27,500 nt of DNA from Glandiceps talaboti (Eukaryota > Hemichordata > Enteropneusta > Spengelidae). Within the stretch, counting starts at the first letter, position 1. The number at the start of each line of letters is the position of its first letter. Positions 1 to 9,451 of this stretch are shown one piece after another. The stretch covers positions 20,586,949 to 20,614,448 of the forward strand of contig NC_135553.1 of assembly GCF_964340395.1 (NCBI RefSeq). The letters run 5' to 3'. Under the pieces are notes generated by a model. It saw nothing but the letters and a program-made list of their open reading frames with translations. It made no database searches and was not told where the DNA came from. A program made the translations under genes and the position numbers.

Positions 1-62
1 CTATGATCAAAACTTCATGAATGTAAATTTAGTAAGGTCAAGTCAGTCTGAATTGAAGCTTA

Positions 63-64
<2 letters not shown>

Positions 65-137
<73 letters not shown>
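65..137. repeat. (CT)n followed by (AT)n microsatellite
   Basis: An uninterrupted CT dinucleotide run (about 65-117) passes directly into an alternating AT run (about 118-137). Open frames here are low-complexity products of the repeat and are not genes. Confidence 0.97.
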
Positions 138-138
<1 letters not shown>

Positions 139-2298
139 CATGGATGGATGCAGACATGAATGGAGTCTAGATGTGAAACTTTGAAAGTAATGGAGAAATT
201 AAATATTACCATGCAGATGAAGGTCAAGATCACTTTAACAGGTGCAAATGTGTGAAATTGAGTCTCTAAGTGAACAAACTTCCAAAGTAAATGAGCAAGT
301 TGGTATATTTTTATCTGACCTGTGGGAAATATCATGATAAAATCGACCTGATTGTGTGCTCTATAGTGTGTGACAATTGTTTGGTTGAAAATGAATTGTA
401 TGTGTCAGAGATAGGGTTATCAATGTATACACAGACTCGCATACAGACAGCCATTGATCATTCCTATACCCCCTCCATACTGTGCCACTGTGGGGCTGAT
501 ATTAGGTACTACGGTAAATATCACTACTATGGACAAGAGATAGTTGGCACTAATTAGCAGTTCAGTGTATAGCAGTTCAGTGTAGTTTGACATACATGTG
601 ACAGTTAGCAGAGGATGAATGGTTAATATGCCAAACAGGTGGTGCATGAACAAAACACATATTGCAGTGACTTAGAATAAATCATGAATGAAACGAAATG
701 AAAGTATGTTGGATGAAACAGAGCATGCATTAATTATCATGATGAAGAGATTCATGTACTTCTTCCTCCTCATTACAATCTTTGACACACTTACACATGA
801 CAACATTCCTTTACATACGGTCACTGCTGTAAGATAACCTAGTAATGTCTCTGAGACAACAGTACAGCATGTTGTAAGTGAGGGAGCAATAAACTGCTAG
901 TATGAGAATAATACATAATATAGAAGAAGAAAGATGGAAAGATAAAGTAATATTTTGGTCAAAAATAAACACTATTTTGACAAATCTGATCTAGTTTTCC
1001 ACTGCTAACCCATTCCTTTCCATCTGCTGTTCAAAGAACATAGCTGTAGAAAACAATTTCGTTGATAAACACAGACGAAATGGCAAAATTTTGGTTCAAT
1101 AATTTCCAAAAAATAATATGGCTGCATTACCAGTTCTTTCCCTTTAAATATTATTATGATAAATCATCTTTTGAGTCGACTAGAAGTTATAAAACATAAG
1201 CAAAATATTTTTTCGACAAAATTTGGCTTTTATTTTTATCAACATTGCAAAATTTACTTGACCTGCCTTTTGGCTTACAATGAAATATAACTTTATCAGC
1301 AGGTTAATTCCTATGTATGGACATGCCAACAATGAGAAATTTACCTGCATTGTGTGCACATCATATCAAAATGGATGACTTATTTTTATTGACTGAAAAA
1401 GAACAAAAAGAATGCCTTTTGTGGTAACACATTACCGGGAACTGTAGTTGTTTTCTGCTTTAGAAACTCTAGATTATCGACAAACTGAAAGTCACATTTG
1501 ACCCCAATTGTACTGAGGTCAGGTGATGCAAGTTAACTGGAATTCAAAGGTGAGCCATGCCAGACAATCTATCATTGTAAAAAACATTAGTCATCCTTGT
1601 GACAGTAAAACAATGGTTAAAAGGAAACTACCAAATCCTCACAGACACAAAAATGTGCCAATATAAACATACAAATACAATCCAATGCCCACCTCGCATT
1701 TTTGTGACAACAGTAAAACGGCGGTAAAAAAAAATAAATTGTGAAACGGTAAAACTGTGCCAATCCCACAAATACAATTTCACACTCACAACCACACAAC
1801 AGAATAATGAGACAACTCATCTAATTCACAGCCTTGATATTTATTTTGCGATACATGTAAACTTTCTTGTGTTCTGAAAATGTCCCTGAGATGAAAAGTT
1901 CATTATTTGGGGGGGGGGGGGGGGAGAACATTTCAGTTACGAATCAATAATGTCAAGTTGAATTCGGATATAAAATCTCATGTGATAATACAAAACAAAC
2001 AAGAAAAGTAATTCTAAACATGGATTTAATTTCATCAAACATAGTCTTGATAAATAACAAGTCATTCATAAAATCTCATCGTATCGCATATCGTGTTTTA
2101 ACAAATCAATCTCAAACAAGGCCAAACAACTGTTACATGGGACATTACATCAAGTGCTTCAACATATTGCTTCCTTTGTCTTCACAAATATCACCTGCTT
2201 CATGATTCAACTTTTAAAAAAAAAAAATTAAGAGTGTCACAGATACAGCTTTGTCGTGAAAGTATGTTTTAATAAATCACATATCTGTGAATCATCTA
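138..2298. other. Gene-free AT-rich stretch
   Basis: No frame here has recognisable domain content. The short ORFs are under 90 codons and show no motif or convincing splice context. The only local features are a 16-G homopolymer at 1909-1924 and short A-runs near 2215-2227. If the candidate exon at 3386-3450 is real, this stretch could be intron of a minus-strand gene leaving the window on the left; that is inference. Confidence 0.5.
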
Positions 2299-2660
2299 AT
2301 CAGAAGTCATCATTTGTGAATATTTGCCCTTGTCTATCTATAAGCTGATTGGCTGACATCAGAAGTCATTATTTGTGAATATTTGCCCTTGTCTATCTAT
2401 AAGCTGATTGGCTGACATCAGAAGTCATTATTTGTGAATATTTCCCTTTTCTATCTATAAGCTGATTAGCAGACATCAGAAGTCATTATATGTGAATATT
2501 TGCCCTTCGACATGTCTGTCTATAAGCTCACCAGCTGACGTCGCGTCAGAAGTCACCTCTAAAATTTGCCCATGTCCATCTACGAGCTGATTGGATGATC
2601 AGAAGTCTATGTTTGCCCTTGTCTACCTGTAAGCTGATTGGCTTATATCAGAAGTCATAA
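2299..2660. repeat. Minisatellite, about 59-bp unit, seven diverging copies
   Basis: The block begins with the phrase ATCAGAAGTC and recurs at about 2299, 2358, 2417, 2475, 2545, 2598 and 2647. The first spacings are 59, 59 and 58 bases; later copies are 70, 53 and 49 because of indels. Each complete unit also carries a TTTGTGAATATTTGCCCTTG-like part and a CTATAAGCTGATTGGCTGAC part. Copies 1-3 are nearly identical and copies 5-7 are degraded, so array growth appears most recent at the left end. There are no distinct spacers, so this is not a CRISPR array. Confidence 0.93.
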
Positions 2661-2892
2661 CATGTTGACATATCATTGGATACTGTGATGGATATTAAGT
2701 CAAGTATAATAATATAATTACTTTTGTGTTATAATAATTTAACAAATAATTTAAAATATATTACACTTTTAGCAATGTTTGGAGACACAAGGGTACAGAA
2801 CAGAACTTCATTTTTGTGTACCTAGCATAGTGAGATTTCTTCTATTTTACTAGTTATATGAGAAAAATAAGAGTACACCATACATGTGCACA

Positions 2893-3069
2893 GACAGATG
2901 TACGTACGTACATACATACATACATACATACATACATACATACATACATACATTATATATAAGGTGTATATATGTATATATATACAATATATATAATGTA
3001 TGTATGTATGTATGTATGTATGTATGTATGTATGTATGTATGTATGTATGTATGACTGTACATACATAC
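2893..3069. repeat. Palindromic (TACA)n / (TGTA)n microsatellite hairpin
   Basis: A (TACA)n run at about 2900-2951 and a (TGTA)n run at about 2998-3053 are reverse complements, joined by an AT-rich core that is itself largely self-complementary. The outer flanks (TGTACGTACGTACATAC on the left, GACTGTACATACATACA on the right) extend the symmetry. The whole segment could form a long hairpin or cruciform. Tyr/Ile/His or Met/Cys/Val repeat ORFs here are artefacts. Confidence 0.93.
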
Positions 3070-3385
3070 ACCAGGTCACTCATCCTTAGATCAAAGTGAA
3101 AAAAACCTTCATTATCACTCAAACAAAATGCAACAGAATATAGAATTCAAACCACTTCGTCATCACACAAACACTGTGCATGAAATACAACATGGGGGTG
3201 AGCTGAATGAACTATGGGTTTTTTGACATGAATTTAACAGGAAAATACATACATTGCAGGTTTACATACAAAATGCATGCTTCATCCACCCACTTTGCTG
3301 ACGTGGCAGTTTTAAGGCCGATAACTTAATTTAAAAGATTGCTTTTGACAAACAAGAAATAAAATAAAATGTAATTACTGAAAAC

Positions 3386-3450
3386 CTTGGAGGTGAAGCT
3401 TCCACTTGATGTCTTGCCCCCGTCATATGTGCTGTAGTAGCAGTCGCCAT
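3386..3450 (-). CDS. Candidate first coding exon of an unidentified minus-strand gene
   Basis: On the minus strand an ATG in strong context (CGCCATGGCGAC) opens a frame whose product begins MATATTAHMTGARHQVEASP. It runs 65 nt to a possible donor, CCAAG|GTTTTC, at 3386/3385. The CGCCATGGCG context resembles a YY1-type initiator. CCCGGAAG just upstream (minus strand, around 3480) is ETS-like, and the surrounding 200 bases carry more CpG than the flanks. The frame reads on past the donor only to a stop in AT-rich DNA, as expected of an intron. I do not recognise the peptide. It could be a first exon of a neighbour extending left out of the window, an alternative SOCS-locus exon, or chance. Confidence 0.25.
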
Positions 3451-3473
3451 GGCGATATACTACGGGATACGTC

Positions 3474-3501
3474 TTCCGGGAAACGACAGTGATTCCGAGA
3501 A
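3474..3501. promoter_or_regulatory. Tandem pair of STAT (GAS)-type motifs
   Basis: TTCCGGGAA at 3474-3482 and TTCCGAGAA at 3493-3501 both match the palindromic STAT consensus TTCNNNGAA, and their starts are 19 bases apart. Tandem STAT sites at such spacing are known in cytokine-responsive promoters. They lie just upstream of the candidate exon at 3450 and about 380 bases beyond the SOCS stop codon, so the target gene is uncertain. Binding is inferred from sequence only. Confidence 0.45.
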
Positions 3502-3637
3502 ATCGCACACGTCATTGACATTTGGGAAATTAACCAAACTCGTAGACGCGCACAGAAATATGCGCACGTACACAGAAATGATGGCATAAACTGAACTTGT
3601 TGAAGACTTCTATTGTTATTTTGTTCAAGGTTATCTC

Positions 3638-3643
3638 TTTAAT
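3638..3643 (-). terminator. Possible poly(A) signal (ATTAAA) for the SOCS transcript
   Basis: Read on the minus strand this is ATTAAA, about 235 bases beyond the SOCS stop codon. I saw no canonical AATAAA on the minus strand between here and the stop. In AT-rich DNA such hexamers arise often by chance, so support is weak. Confidence 0.2.
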
Positions 3644-3739
3644 AGATCATGTATTTGATCATCCATCAGCGGCGAAAATTAAATATAAATCAAATATCTT
3701 TGATGTTTGAAAATGTAAAATCCATGTGGGAGTCAGCTT

Positions 3740-3766
3740 GGTAAAGCGTAAGTCTTAAGCTTTACC
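3740..3766. other. Stem-loop in the presumed SOCS 3' UTR
   Basis: GGTAAAGC and GCTTTACC form a perfect 8-bp stem with an 11-base loop, about 110 bases beyond the SOCS stop. It could be an RNA structure of the 3' UTR or chance; no family is recognised. Confidence 0.35.
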
Positions 3767-3876
3767 AGCGGAATCGTCTCGCGACATAAATATAAAATAT
3801 ATGAAGAAAAAAAACTTGCACTTGTACAAAAATATTATCATCTTCATTTACAATGTACTTCGTTAAAGATAGAATA

Positions 3877-4635
3877 TCATTGCCGAAAAGGGTACTCGAT
3901 GAGATAGCTTTTAAGGCTGGGCGGCAGTGGTAAATCACATACCCGATACTTTATGGCTAAGTCTCTCTTCAGCGATCTGTTTATTGATAGCCTACACAAA
4001 TGTTGTAACATCGGTACATTTGCCTTTAACGGGCAGTTCAGTTTCACGGGAACGTCCTTTCGACCGGACGGTTCCAACCAAAAAAGTTGCCTTCCGGAGG
4101 TACTACTCTCTTCGCCCTCCATGTAATGTGCCATCAACTGTACCACACAATCGAATACCGGTGTTCGGTCCCTTATGCTTTCGTCGGCGTCCAGACGAAA
4201 TCTACCGTCTCTCGTATACTGAATCCGTACACTAGTTGTACCACGATGAGTCTTTACAGACAAACTAAAAAGATGTCTTGGGTCTTGGCTATCCCTTATA
4301 AGGAAAGTTCCCGATGGTGATGTCCGAAGTTTTTCTTTGGCTTCCTTTGATGACATGGCGCCATGGTACCAACAAGAGATGTCCAACATTCGCAAAGTTT
4401 TCACAATGCTTTCGAGATCCTGTTGAGTATTTTTCTGGTAATACTGGTAGATACGTTCACCACCAGGTAGTTGTTCCAGTGTCCTTTCGGCACTGTTTCC
4501 GTGTGCCATTTTCTGAACGTGGCACACAGATACGATCACATCGGTAACTCCAGACGGCATGTCAAATCTTTGTTGTTGACAGTATCGATCAAAGAACAGT
4601 GCTTGATCGTACGCGGTGTCCACACACGCTGACAT
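3877..4635 (-). CDS. Suppressor of cytokine signalling, CISH/SOCS2 type
   Basis: The 252-residue product has the complete SOCS layout. A variable N-terminus (1-75) leads into an extended SH2 region, LRMLDISCWYHG (81-92). The SH2 phosphotyrosine pocket is FLIRDS at 111-116, with Arg114 the expected ligand of phosphotyrosine. The SH2 core continues through LFSLSVKT and VRIQY to VVQLMAHY. The SOCS box (about 209-252) has a BC-box LQHLCRLSI that would bind elongin C and a Cul5-box-like LPLPPSLKSYL, ending YPFRQ. Length is close to vertebrate CISH (about 258) and the ending resembles CISH/SOCS2. The known role of the family is to bind phosphorylated cytokine receptors or JAK/STAT partners and direct their ubiquitination by a cullin-5 ligase in the cytoplasm. 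The ATG at 4635 is preceded by an in-frame TAA nine bases upstream, which supports the start. However, an in-frame splice acceptor at residue 41/42 allows a different N-terminus. The reading frame is uninterrupted. Confidence 0.95.
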   Translation of the reverse strand: MSACVDTAYDQALFFDRYCQQQRFDMPSGVTDVIVSVCHVQKMAHGNSAERTLEQLPGGERIYQYYQKNTQQDLESIVKTLRMLDISCWYHGAMSSKEAKEKLRTSPSGTFLIRDSQDPRHLFSLSVKTHRGTTSVRIQYTRDGRFRLDADESIRDRTPVFDCVVQLMAHYMEGEESSTSGRQLFWLEPSGRKDVPVKLNCPLKANVPMLQHLCRLSINRSLKRDLAIKYRVCDLPLPPSLKSYLIEYPFRQ

Positions 4636-4741
4636 AGACGCTTATAATATGTGTAACTATGAGGTCTGTACTCGGCGAGATCTGAGACACGGATGATGAT
4701 CGGCACGGTAGCATTGTCGGTTTTGTAAACTCGGATCGTTC

Positions 4742-5245
4742 TTCCGAGAACTTAAGTACGGTAGAATTTATGTTCACGAGACACCATGCGCGATTCCTCG
4801 TATTTGCTGATCACGACTGTTTCGCCGAACCACGGCAACGCGACTATCACCAATCGAAAATGTAAGCCGTAAAAACTCGAAAAGTTGTGTGTATGAAAGC
4901 TGGTTCGATGAATACACTGAGTTCACGTGAATCCTAGCATGTGAAACGAAAGTAGATGTGCTACACTGGCAAACAACACCGGGTGAATGCAGTGGACGTT
5001 CGAAATACTGTACATGCATATGTATGTAGATAACCTTATCGATTCCAAGAATTTGCGTGTGTCATGATACATGTGATATATGCAAACACAGCTAATGAAT
5101 ATTAAGTAAGCTATATTTTTTACACACAGTTAGTGGGTCGGCAGGCCTACTAGGTTTGTAGTGAAATATTGGCTATCACGAACCTAGTAAACCGGGTTTT
5201 TTTTCGCTTTTTCTTTTCTTTTGTAATACTGATGGATTCGGAGAA
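4742..5245. promoter_or_regulatory. Cluster of STAT-type (GAS) motifs upstream of SOCS
   Basis: Five exact TTCNNNGAA motifs lie within about 500 bases: TTCCGAGAA 4742, TTCGCCGAA 4821, TTCGATGAA 4904, TTCCAAGAA 5043 and TTCGGAGAA 5237 (start positions). A TTCACGTGAA with four-base spacing at 4922 also contains an E-box. The first lies about 105 bases before the SOCS ATG. Vertebrate CISH is a STAT5 target with several such promoter sites, so a JAK-STAT feedback promoter, or a first-intron enhancer if the upstream exon is used, is a reasonable inference. By eye the other 25 kb contain only about a dozen of these motifs. Confidence 0.5.
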
Positions 5246-5448
5246 TTCGCAAGCCTCGACATATGAAAAAGAAAGAAAAGCTACCTCTCAAAAATAAATA
5301 TAATACATTGTAAAAACACTGAAGATGCAAAGTATTGTCAGGGGAACCATACTTGCAAAAATCTCTACGGAAACATCCACAATTTTTGTTCATACAAAGT
5401 AAATGTGTGTGTATAAACATAGTTGATTTCAGAACTACGACTTACTTG

Positions 5449-5475
5449 TTTTTTTTTTTTTTTTTTTTTTTTTTT
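5449..5475. repeat. Poly(T) tract
   Basis: A T homopolymer of about 27 bases. It could be a minus-strand retrotransposed poly(A) tail, but no associated SINE body or target duplication is evident. Confidence 0.9.
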
Positions 5476-5888
5476 ACTACTGAAACGCTTACTTTGGTCC
5501 CAAATCTATTTTTTTAATGACCGTCGGTGAAGGTTAGCGCTCATATATTCTAAGCTTATGAAAAAATTCACGTTTTTTCCTATTGACATTGCAGTAAAAA
5601 AAATATAAAAACAACATAGTCGGCTATCTGCTCCGATCTGCTCATATCAACAATAACCCAATCGCCCCAAGTTTAGCGGATGTGAACGTTCTTTGATACG
5701 AGTTTTCATTTTAAAAAAAACCAAAAAAAACAAAAAAAACAACAGTTTTCGCAACCTTGCAATTGCCTCCCAATAACTTGTAGAAATGATTACTAGTATT
5801 TTCCGACTGCACGTTTGCAAACATTATCAATAATATTAATTTATCACTGAGGGTAATTTTTAACCTTCTAGTTATTCTTCGTTTATAC

Positions 5889-5990
5889 TTTGTAAACGAT
5901 TTTATCTTCTTGATTCAAAGGATCGGTGGCGTCGTTGTCATTTTGTGGCGAGTCGGAATTCAACCAAGTTCTTCGGTTCCGCGAAGTCAT
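5889..5990 (-). CDS. Candidate alternative 5' coding exon of the SOCS gene
   Basis: On the minus strand an ATG at 5990 opens 34 codons, beginning MTSRNRRTWLNSDSPQNDND and ending NQEDKIVYK, followed at once by a possible donor AAA|GTATAA (GT at 5888-5887). The exon would end in phase 0. In the SOCS ORF there is a phase-0 acceptor, CCACGTTCAG|AAAATGGC at 4513/4512, so joining the two keeps frame and replaces residues 1-41 with these 34. CISH and SOCS2 genes of vertebrates have an intron in this N-terminal part, which makes such an exon plausible. Codon composition is polar and unlike nearby AT-rich noise. It could also be a chance ORF or the 5' exon of another gene. Confidence 0.3.
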
Positions 5991-6297
5991 AGCCGATACC
6001 CAGAAATTCGTGGCGCGGTCGGCTTGAAGTGAGTAGTCAGTCAGGCCGGTCCGCCATGAATGTACGTACGTCAGTCGGATGTGACTCACGCACCGATACG
6101 CGATCTGCGTTTGTCACGCCTTAGCTTTCAAAGTAAATGTGGGAAGTAGATTTCTTACAACTGAGTTCAAACGGTGCGTTTTCGGGAAAGCATTAGTCGT
6201 GTGCAATGTTAAAGGCCGGGTATATCGTTGCAGAGATGAGGTCAGACGACGGTTGTGGGTCATATCGAACGTTGCGTCATGTAGGAGGAGGAGGGCG

Positions 6298-6306
6298 CTA
6301 TATATA
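6298..6306 (-). promoter_or_regulatory. Possible TATA box
   Basis: On the minus strand the sequence reads GCATATATATAGCGCCCTCC, a TATATATAG box followed by GC/pyrimidine-rich DNA. Transcription would run toward the candidate exon at 5990, about 300 bases away. AT-rich background makes this tentative. Confidence 0.22.
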
Positions 6307-6307
6307 T

Positions 6308-7209
6308 GCATGTGCTAATACCCTTTCTATGTACAGTATACTGTGTATTGTTGACTGCGCGTAGTTGGGGGTACTTCACATGGACACCCAGTGCATTTTC
6401 TATAGGGGGCCGGAGAATTATATAATTGTTCATAATAATCTAATTGCTTCTGAGAAATCGGCTGTGTGTGCTGCCGGTTGACCTCGAACCACAAAGCGTA
6501 TATTGTGAAGGTTGTCGTGCAAGTACCTGCATTTTAACGAACCGCAAAAGGCCACTAACTTCCTATCATCATAAATATTGGTAGGCGCTACTCACAGCAT
6601 AATTAGGTTGCTATATTTCGGCAATGGGGGATAACTCTAGAATTCCCCCTTCAATAAATTACTGGTAACTCTAATACAGTGTTTTGTTCAATTTCACGAA
6701 CAGGTGTGTCATGATCATGTACATACACACCCGAATAAATAGCTAGCATCAAATATAATTGCAAATCATATCATCACACTGCAGCCGCTGCTTTTGCCAT
6801 GTATGGCAGACTATGTGTTGCAATAAATATATTAAAACACATTTTCATGCAAAATATCACATTTGTATTCGTAAAATTCACGTTTTTATTGATTAATTTA
6901 ATAATTTGTATTCGCAAAACGTTATTTTTATGCTAAAAATCAATGTATGTGTCATCAGTTTTACATGTAAAAAATAAGTGGTATATAAGCTCTCTTATGA
7001 CGCTGCTATTTGCTGCGGTTTTTTTGTTGTTTTTCTCTTCTCCGTTTTATGTTCGACCGCACTGTGTCTGGTCGAACATTTTGCTGTGTCCGAGCCAAAA
7101 CTTGATGTATGTCAGTGTGCGAGTCACGTATCATCATAATGCATAAATTATAACCTTGTGATTTTTCCTTTAAATTCTCGATAAAGCATAAGATCAAATT
7201 TAGATGATT
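6308..7209. other. Gene-free stretch
   Basis: No domain-bearing frame, no tandem repeat beyond short runs, and no splice-supported exon recognised. Confidence 0.5.
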
Positions 7210-7218
7210 GAATTAATC

Positions 7219-7340
7219 CAATCTGATTAAAATCTGATGTGGTGAAAGCGTCTAGATGCCTTTATTTACCTCTATTTCTGTCGTTTTGTGTCGTTTGTTT
7301 TGTTCCGGGTGATCGCCGCCTTCTCACCTTTAATCAGATG
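7219..7340 (+). mobile_element. Family A inverted-repeat element, copy 1
   Basis: The element begins CAATCTGATTAAAATCTGAT and ends TTTAATCAGATG, an imperfect terminal inverted repeat. It is flanked by GAATTAATC (7210-7218) and GAATTAACC (7341-7349), a 9-bp target duplication with one mismatch. The interior shares TTTATTTACCTCTATTT and a GATCGCCGCCTTC block with the inverted copy at 14781-14880. At about 122 bp with no ORF it is a non-autonomous MITE-like element. A 9-bp duplication suits Mutator-like or Merlin-like transposases, but the terminal bases do not settle the superfamily. Confidence 0.75.
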
Positions 7341-7349
7341 GAATTAACC

Positions 7350-7883
7350 CATTGTCCTTTTATGTAGCCCGCTACAGCTATTCCCCGTATATGTATTTTC
7401 ATATCTTTGATTTTACATTAATTTCCGTCATTTTCCACTTTTAATCTGTATTTCCCAGAAATAGTGCACGAAGTTTTAATATGAAGTGTAAATGGTATGG
7501 TAGGGAAGTTTGGACACTGACACCGCCTTGTTTGGTTTGTTTCAGCTCAGACAAGGCTGGTTTGTTGGAGGAAGTATATATAGACCCTACACGACGGAGT
7601 CAGGGGGGGGGGGGGGTCATCACATTTTATACAACAGTCCAACCCGGATTTCCCCCGGCCCTCCCACTTGTAGTTCCTGAGGTAAGTCACTCTTGAAAAC
7701 ATAGTCCTGCTTGAAGACAATGTATGGGTCTAGACATAACCCTGGAGAAGGGAGGGACAATTGTCAGAATCGAGTCCCGAATTACTCCCTCTGCAAGCAC
7801 GACTAACTAAAACAGTGTAGTATTCTTAAAACACTGCAGGGGGCTCGGGCCTAGCTAGTTATGACAGACAGACAGACAGACAT

Positions 7884-7970
<87 letters not shown>

Positions 7971-8278
7971 TAAATATTAAAGGGGTATGACAACAGTGAC
8001 AATTTATATGGAAAACATTAGTAAATCATGTTGCATAGAATCATTGTCGATGATTTGTAATTACTCTGCCGTTCATGTTTGTCAGTATTTATGTGTTGTT
8101 ATTGTTGTTCTTTCTTTCGTTCGCTTGTTTTGTGTGTTTTCGTAAACATCACCAACTAAGCCTGAGCCCCTTAGGCCTGCTTGCAGACGGAGTAAGTCGT
8201 CCGAAACGCATGCACCGTCTACAAGCAGGACTGTACTACTAACTAAGTATGTTCCCTTCCTGTACAAAACGGGGTGGT
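7350..8278. other. Gene-free stretch with a (GACA)/(GATA) microsatellite
   Basis: Contains a 14-G run at 7603-7616, (GACA)n at 7864-7881 and a (GATA)n run of about 85 bases at 7885-7971. The ORF across 7481-7696 runs through the G-homopolymer and has no recognised motif. Confidence 0.7.
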
Positions 8279-8288
8279 GGTCAGCTCT

Positions 8289-8393
8289 CGTTCTCGCAAA
8301 CCGTGAGCTGTTATTTCTTCCGCGACACTGCGAACCACTTGGTGATGCGTCTTGGACGATGCCGTGATTTCAAGAGCTGTGGTTTACGACGAT
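8289..8393 (+). mobile_element. Family B small element, copy 1
   Basis: A 105-bp segment is bounded by an exact 10-base direct duplication GGTCAGCTCT (8279-8288 and 8394-8403). Its ends are loosely inverted: CGTTCTCGCAAACC at the left, against CGTCGTAAACC from the reverse complement of the right end. A second copy is at 13353-13450, sharing GAGCTGTTATTTCTTCCGCG and TTTACGACGAT. No coding capacity; a non-autonomous DNA element is the likely identity. Confidence 0.65.
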
Positions 8394-8403
8394 GGTCAGC
8401 TCT

Positions 8404-8892
8404 ATACGTATACTAGTAAAATAGACTTTTATGGGAGCCAGTTTCAACCTCTTTTTTGACAAATGGTACTCAAACAAAATACACGGCAAAAAAAATCAGA
8501 TTTCATTTTAACTTTAAAAAAAAATTCCCAGCCGGTGTATCATTATAGAAGAAAGACTTGTAGCTTCATTCACGACTGACTGACTCGTCCAACAACCACC
8601 GTAATCGAACCCAAAATCGATAAGAGTTTGGTCGAAAGGTCACGGTGACATCGTAAAGTTTAACTGACCTATTTTTCAAGACTTATTAAGACCTGGGACT
8701 TCGTGGAATTTGTGTGATTGCTGAATTCGTGTCACCTCATATCAAAGTGAAAGCAACAAAATCATATAATTCAGGTCATACATTCATTATGGAATTACCA
8801 AATTGACCAAGCTTAGTACTCTCGGCGAGACATTCAATGAAATTCCACAGAACACGCACGTGGGGAGATCACGCAAAAGTTACGTGGAACTT
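8404..8892. other. Gene-free stretch
   Basis: No recognised coding, RNA or repeat feature apart from short A-runs near 8485 and 8515. Confidence 0.5.
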
Positions 8893-8900
8893 GGTGTGTA

Positions 8901-8938
<38 letters not shown>

Positions 8939-8947
8939 GGGGGGGGG
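8893..8947. repeat. (GT)n microsatellite plus G-run
   Basis: Alternating GT with two TATG interruptions, ending in a run of about ten G. Confidence 0.95.
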
Positions 8948-9339
8948 TTGTGTGTAGTGGTTTTTTTTGACTATTCATAACATTTCAGAAATTCTATAAA
9001 TATTATATTAGAAATCAAAATAATCAAAATAATGGAAAAAGGAAGAGACATACTTTGAAATTATTTAAATACGTATTTATTATTTTTGTTTTTGGGGTGT
9101 TTGGTAGGTGGGGGGGGGGGTGGTTGCGACGTATGAGCTAGTCACTGTGTTTTGTTCATGGTCTCAGTAACGCTATTAGTATATGTAGCTCCATATAAAA
9201 GTGGATGCAATAGTTGACCAACCTTACAAGTATCCATGCTTACCATCCAACCTAGAACATACAACTTGTGTAGTTGTATACGTAGGTAAAGTGTTGCTTT
9301 GTTCAATTAGCCATCCAAAATATAACACTCTGTGGTGTT

Positions 9340-9359
9340 GATTATGATGATGACGACGA

Positions 9360-9390
<31 letters not shown>

Positions 9391-9416
9391 GATGATGATG
9401 ATGATGAGGATGATGA

Positions 9417-9451
<35 letters not shown>
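9340..9451. repeat. (GAT)n/(GTT)n trinucleotide compound repeat
   Basis: A (GAT) run, (GTT)n, (GAT)n and again (GTT)n. The minus-strand frame would read poly-Gln/poly-His and the plus strand poly-Leu/poly-Met, but there is no exon context on either side, so these are repeat artefacts. Confidence 0.95.

Noticed and set aside
2299-2660. CRISPR-like spaced direct repeats
   Set aside because: The whole 59-bp unit repeats, there are no unique spacers, and the context is eukaryotic.
3927-4547. Plus-strand ORFs opposite the SOCS gene
   Set aside because: They are antisense shadows of a clearly conserved minus-strand coding region and have no domain of their own.
5449-5475. Poly(T) tract as the tail of a minus-strand SINE or processed pseudogene
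   Set aside because: No SINE body, pseudogene similarity or target duplication could be seen next to it.
7481-7696. 71-codon plus-strand ORF
   Set aside because: It runs through a 14-G homopolymer and shows no recognised motif; a chance exon cannot be supported.
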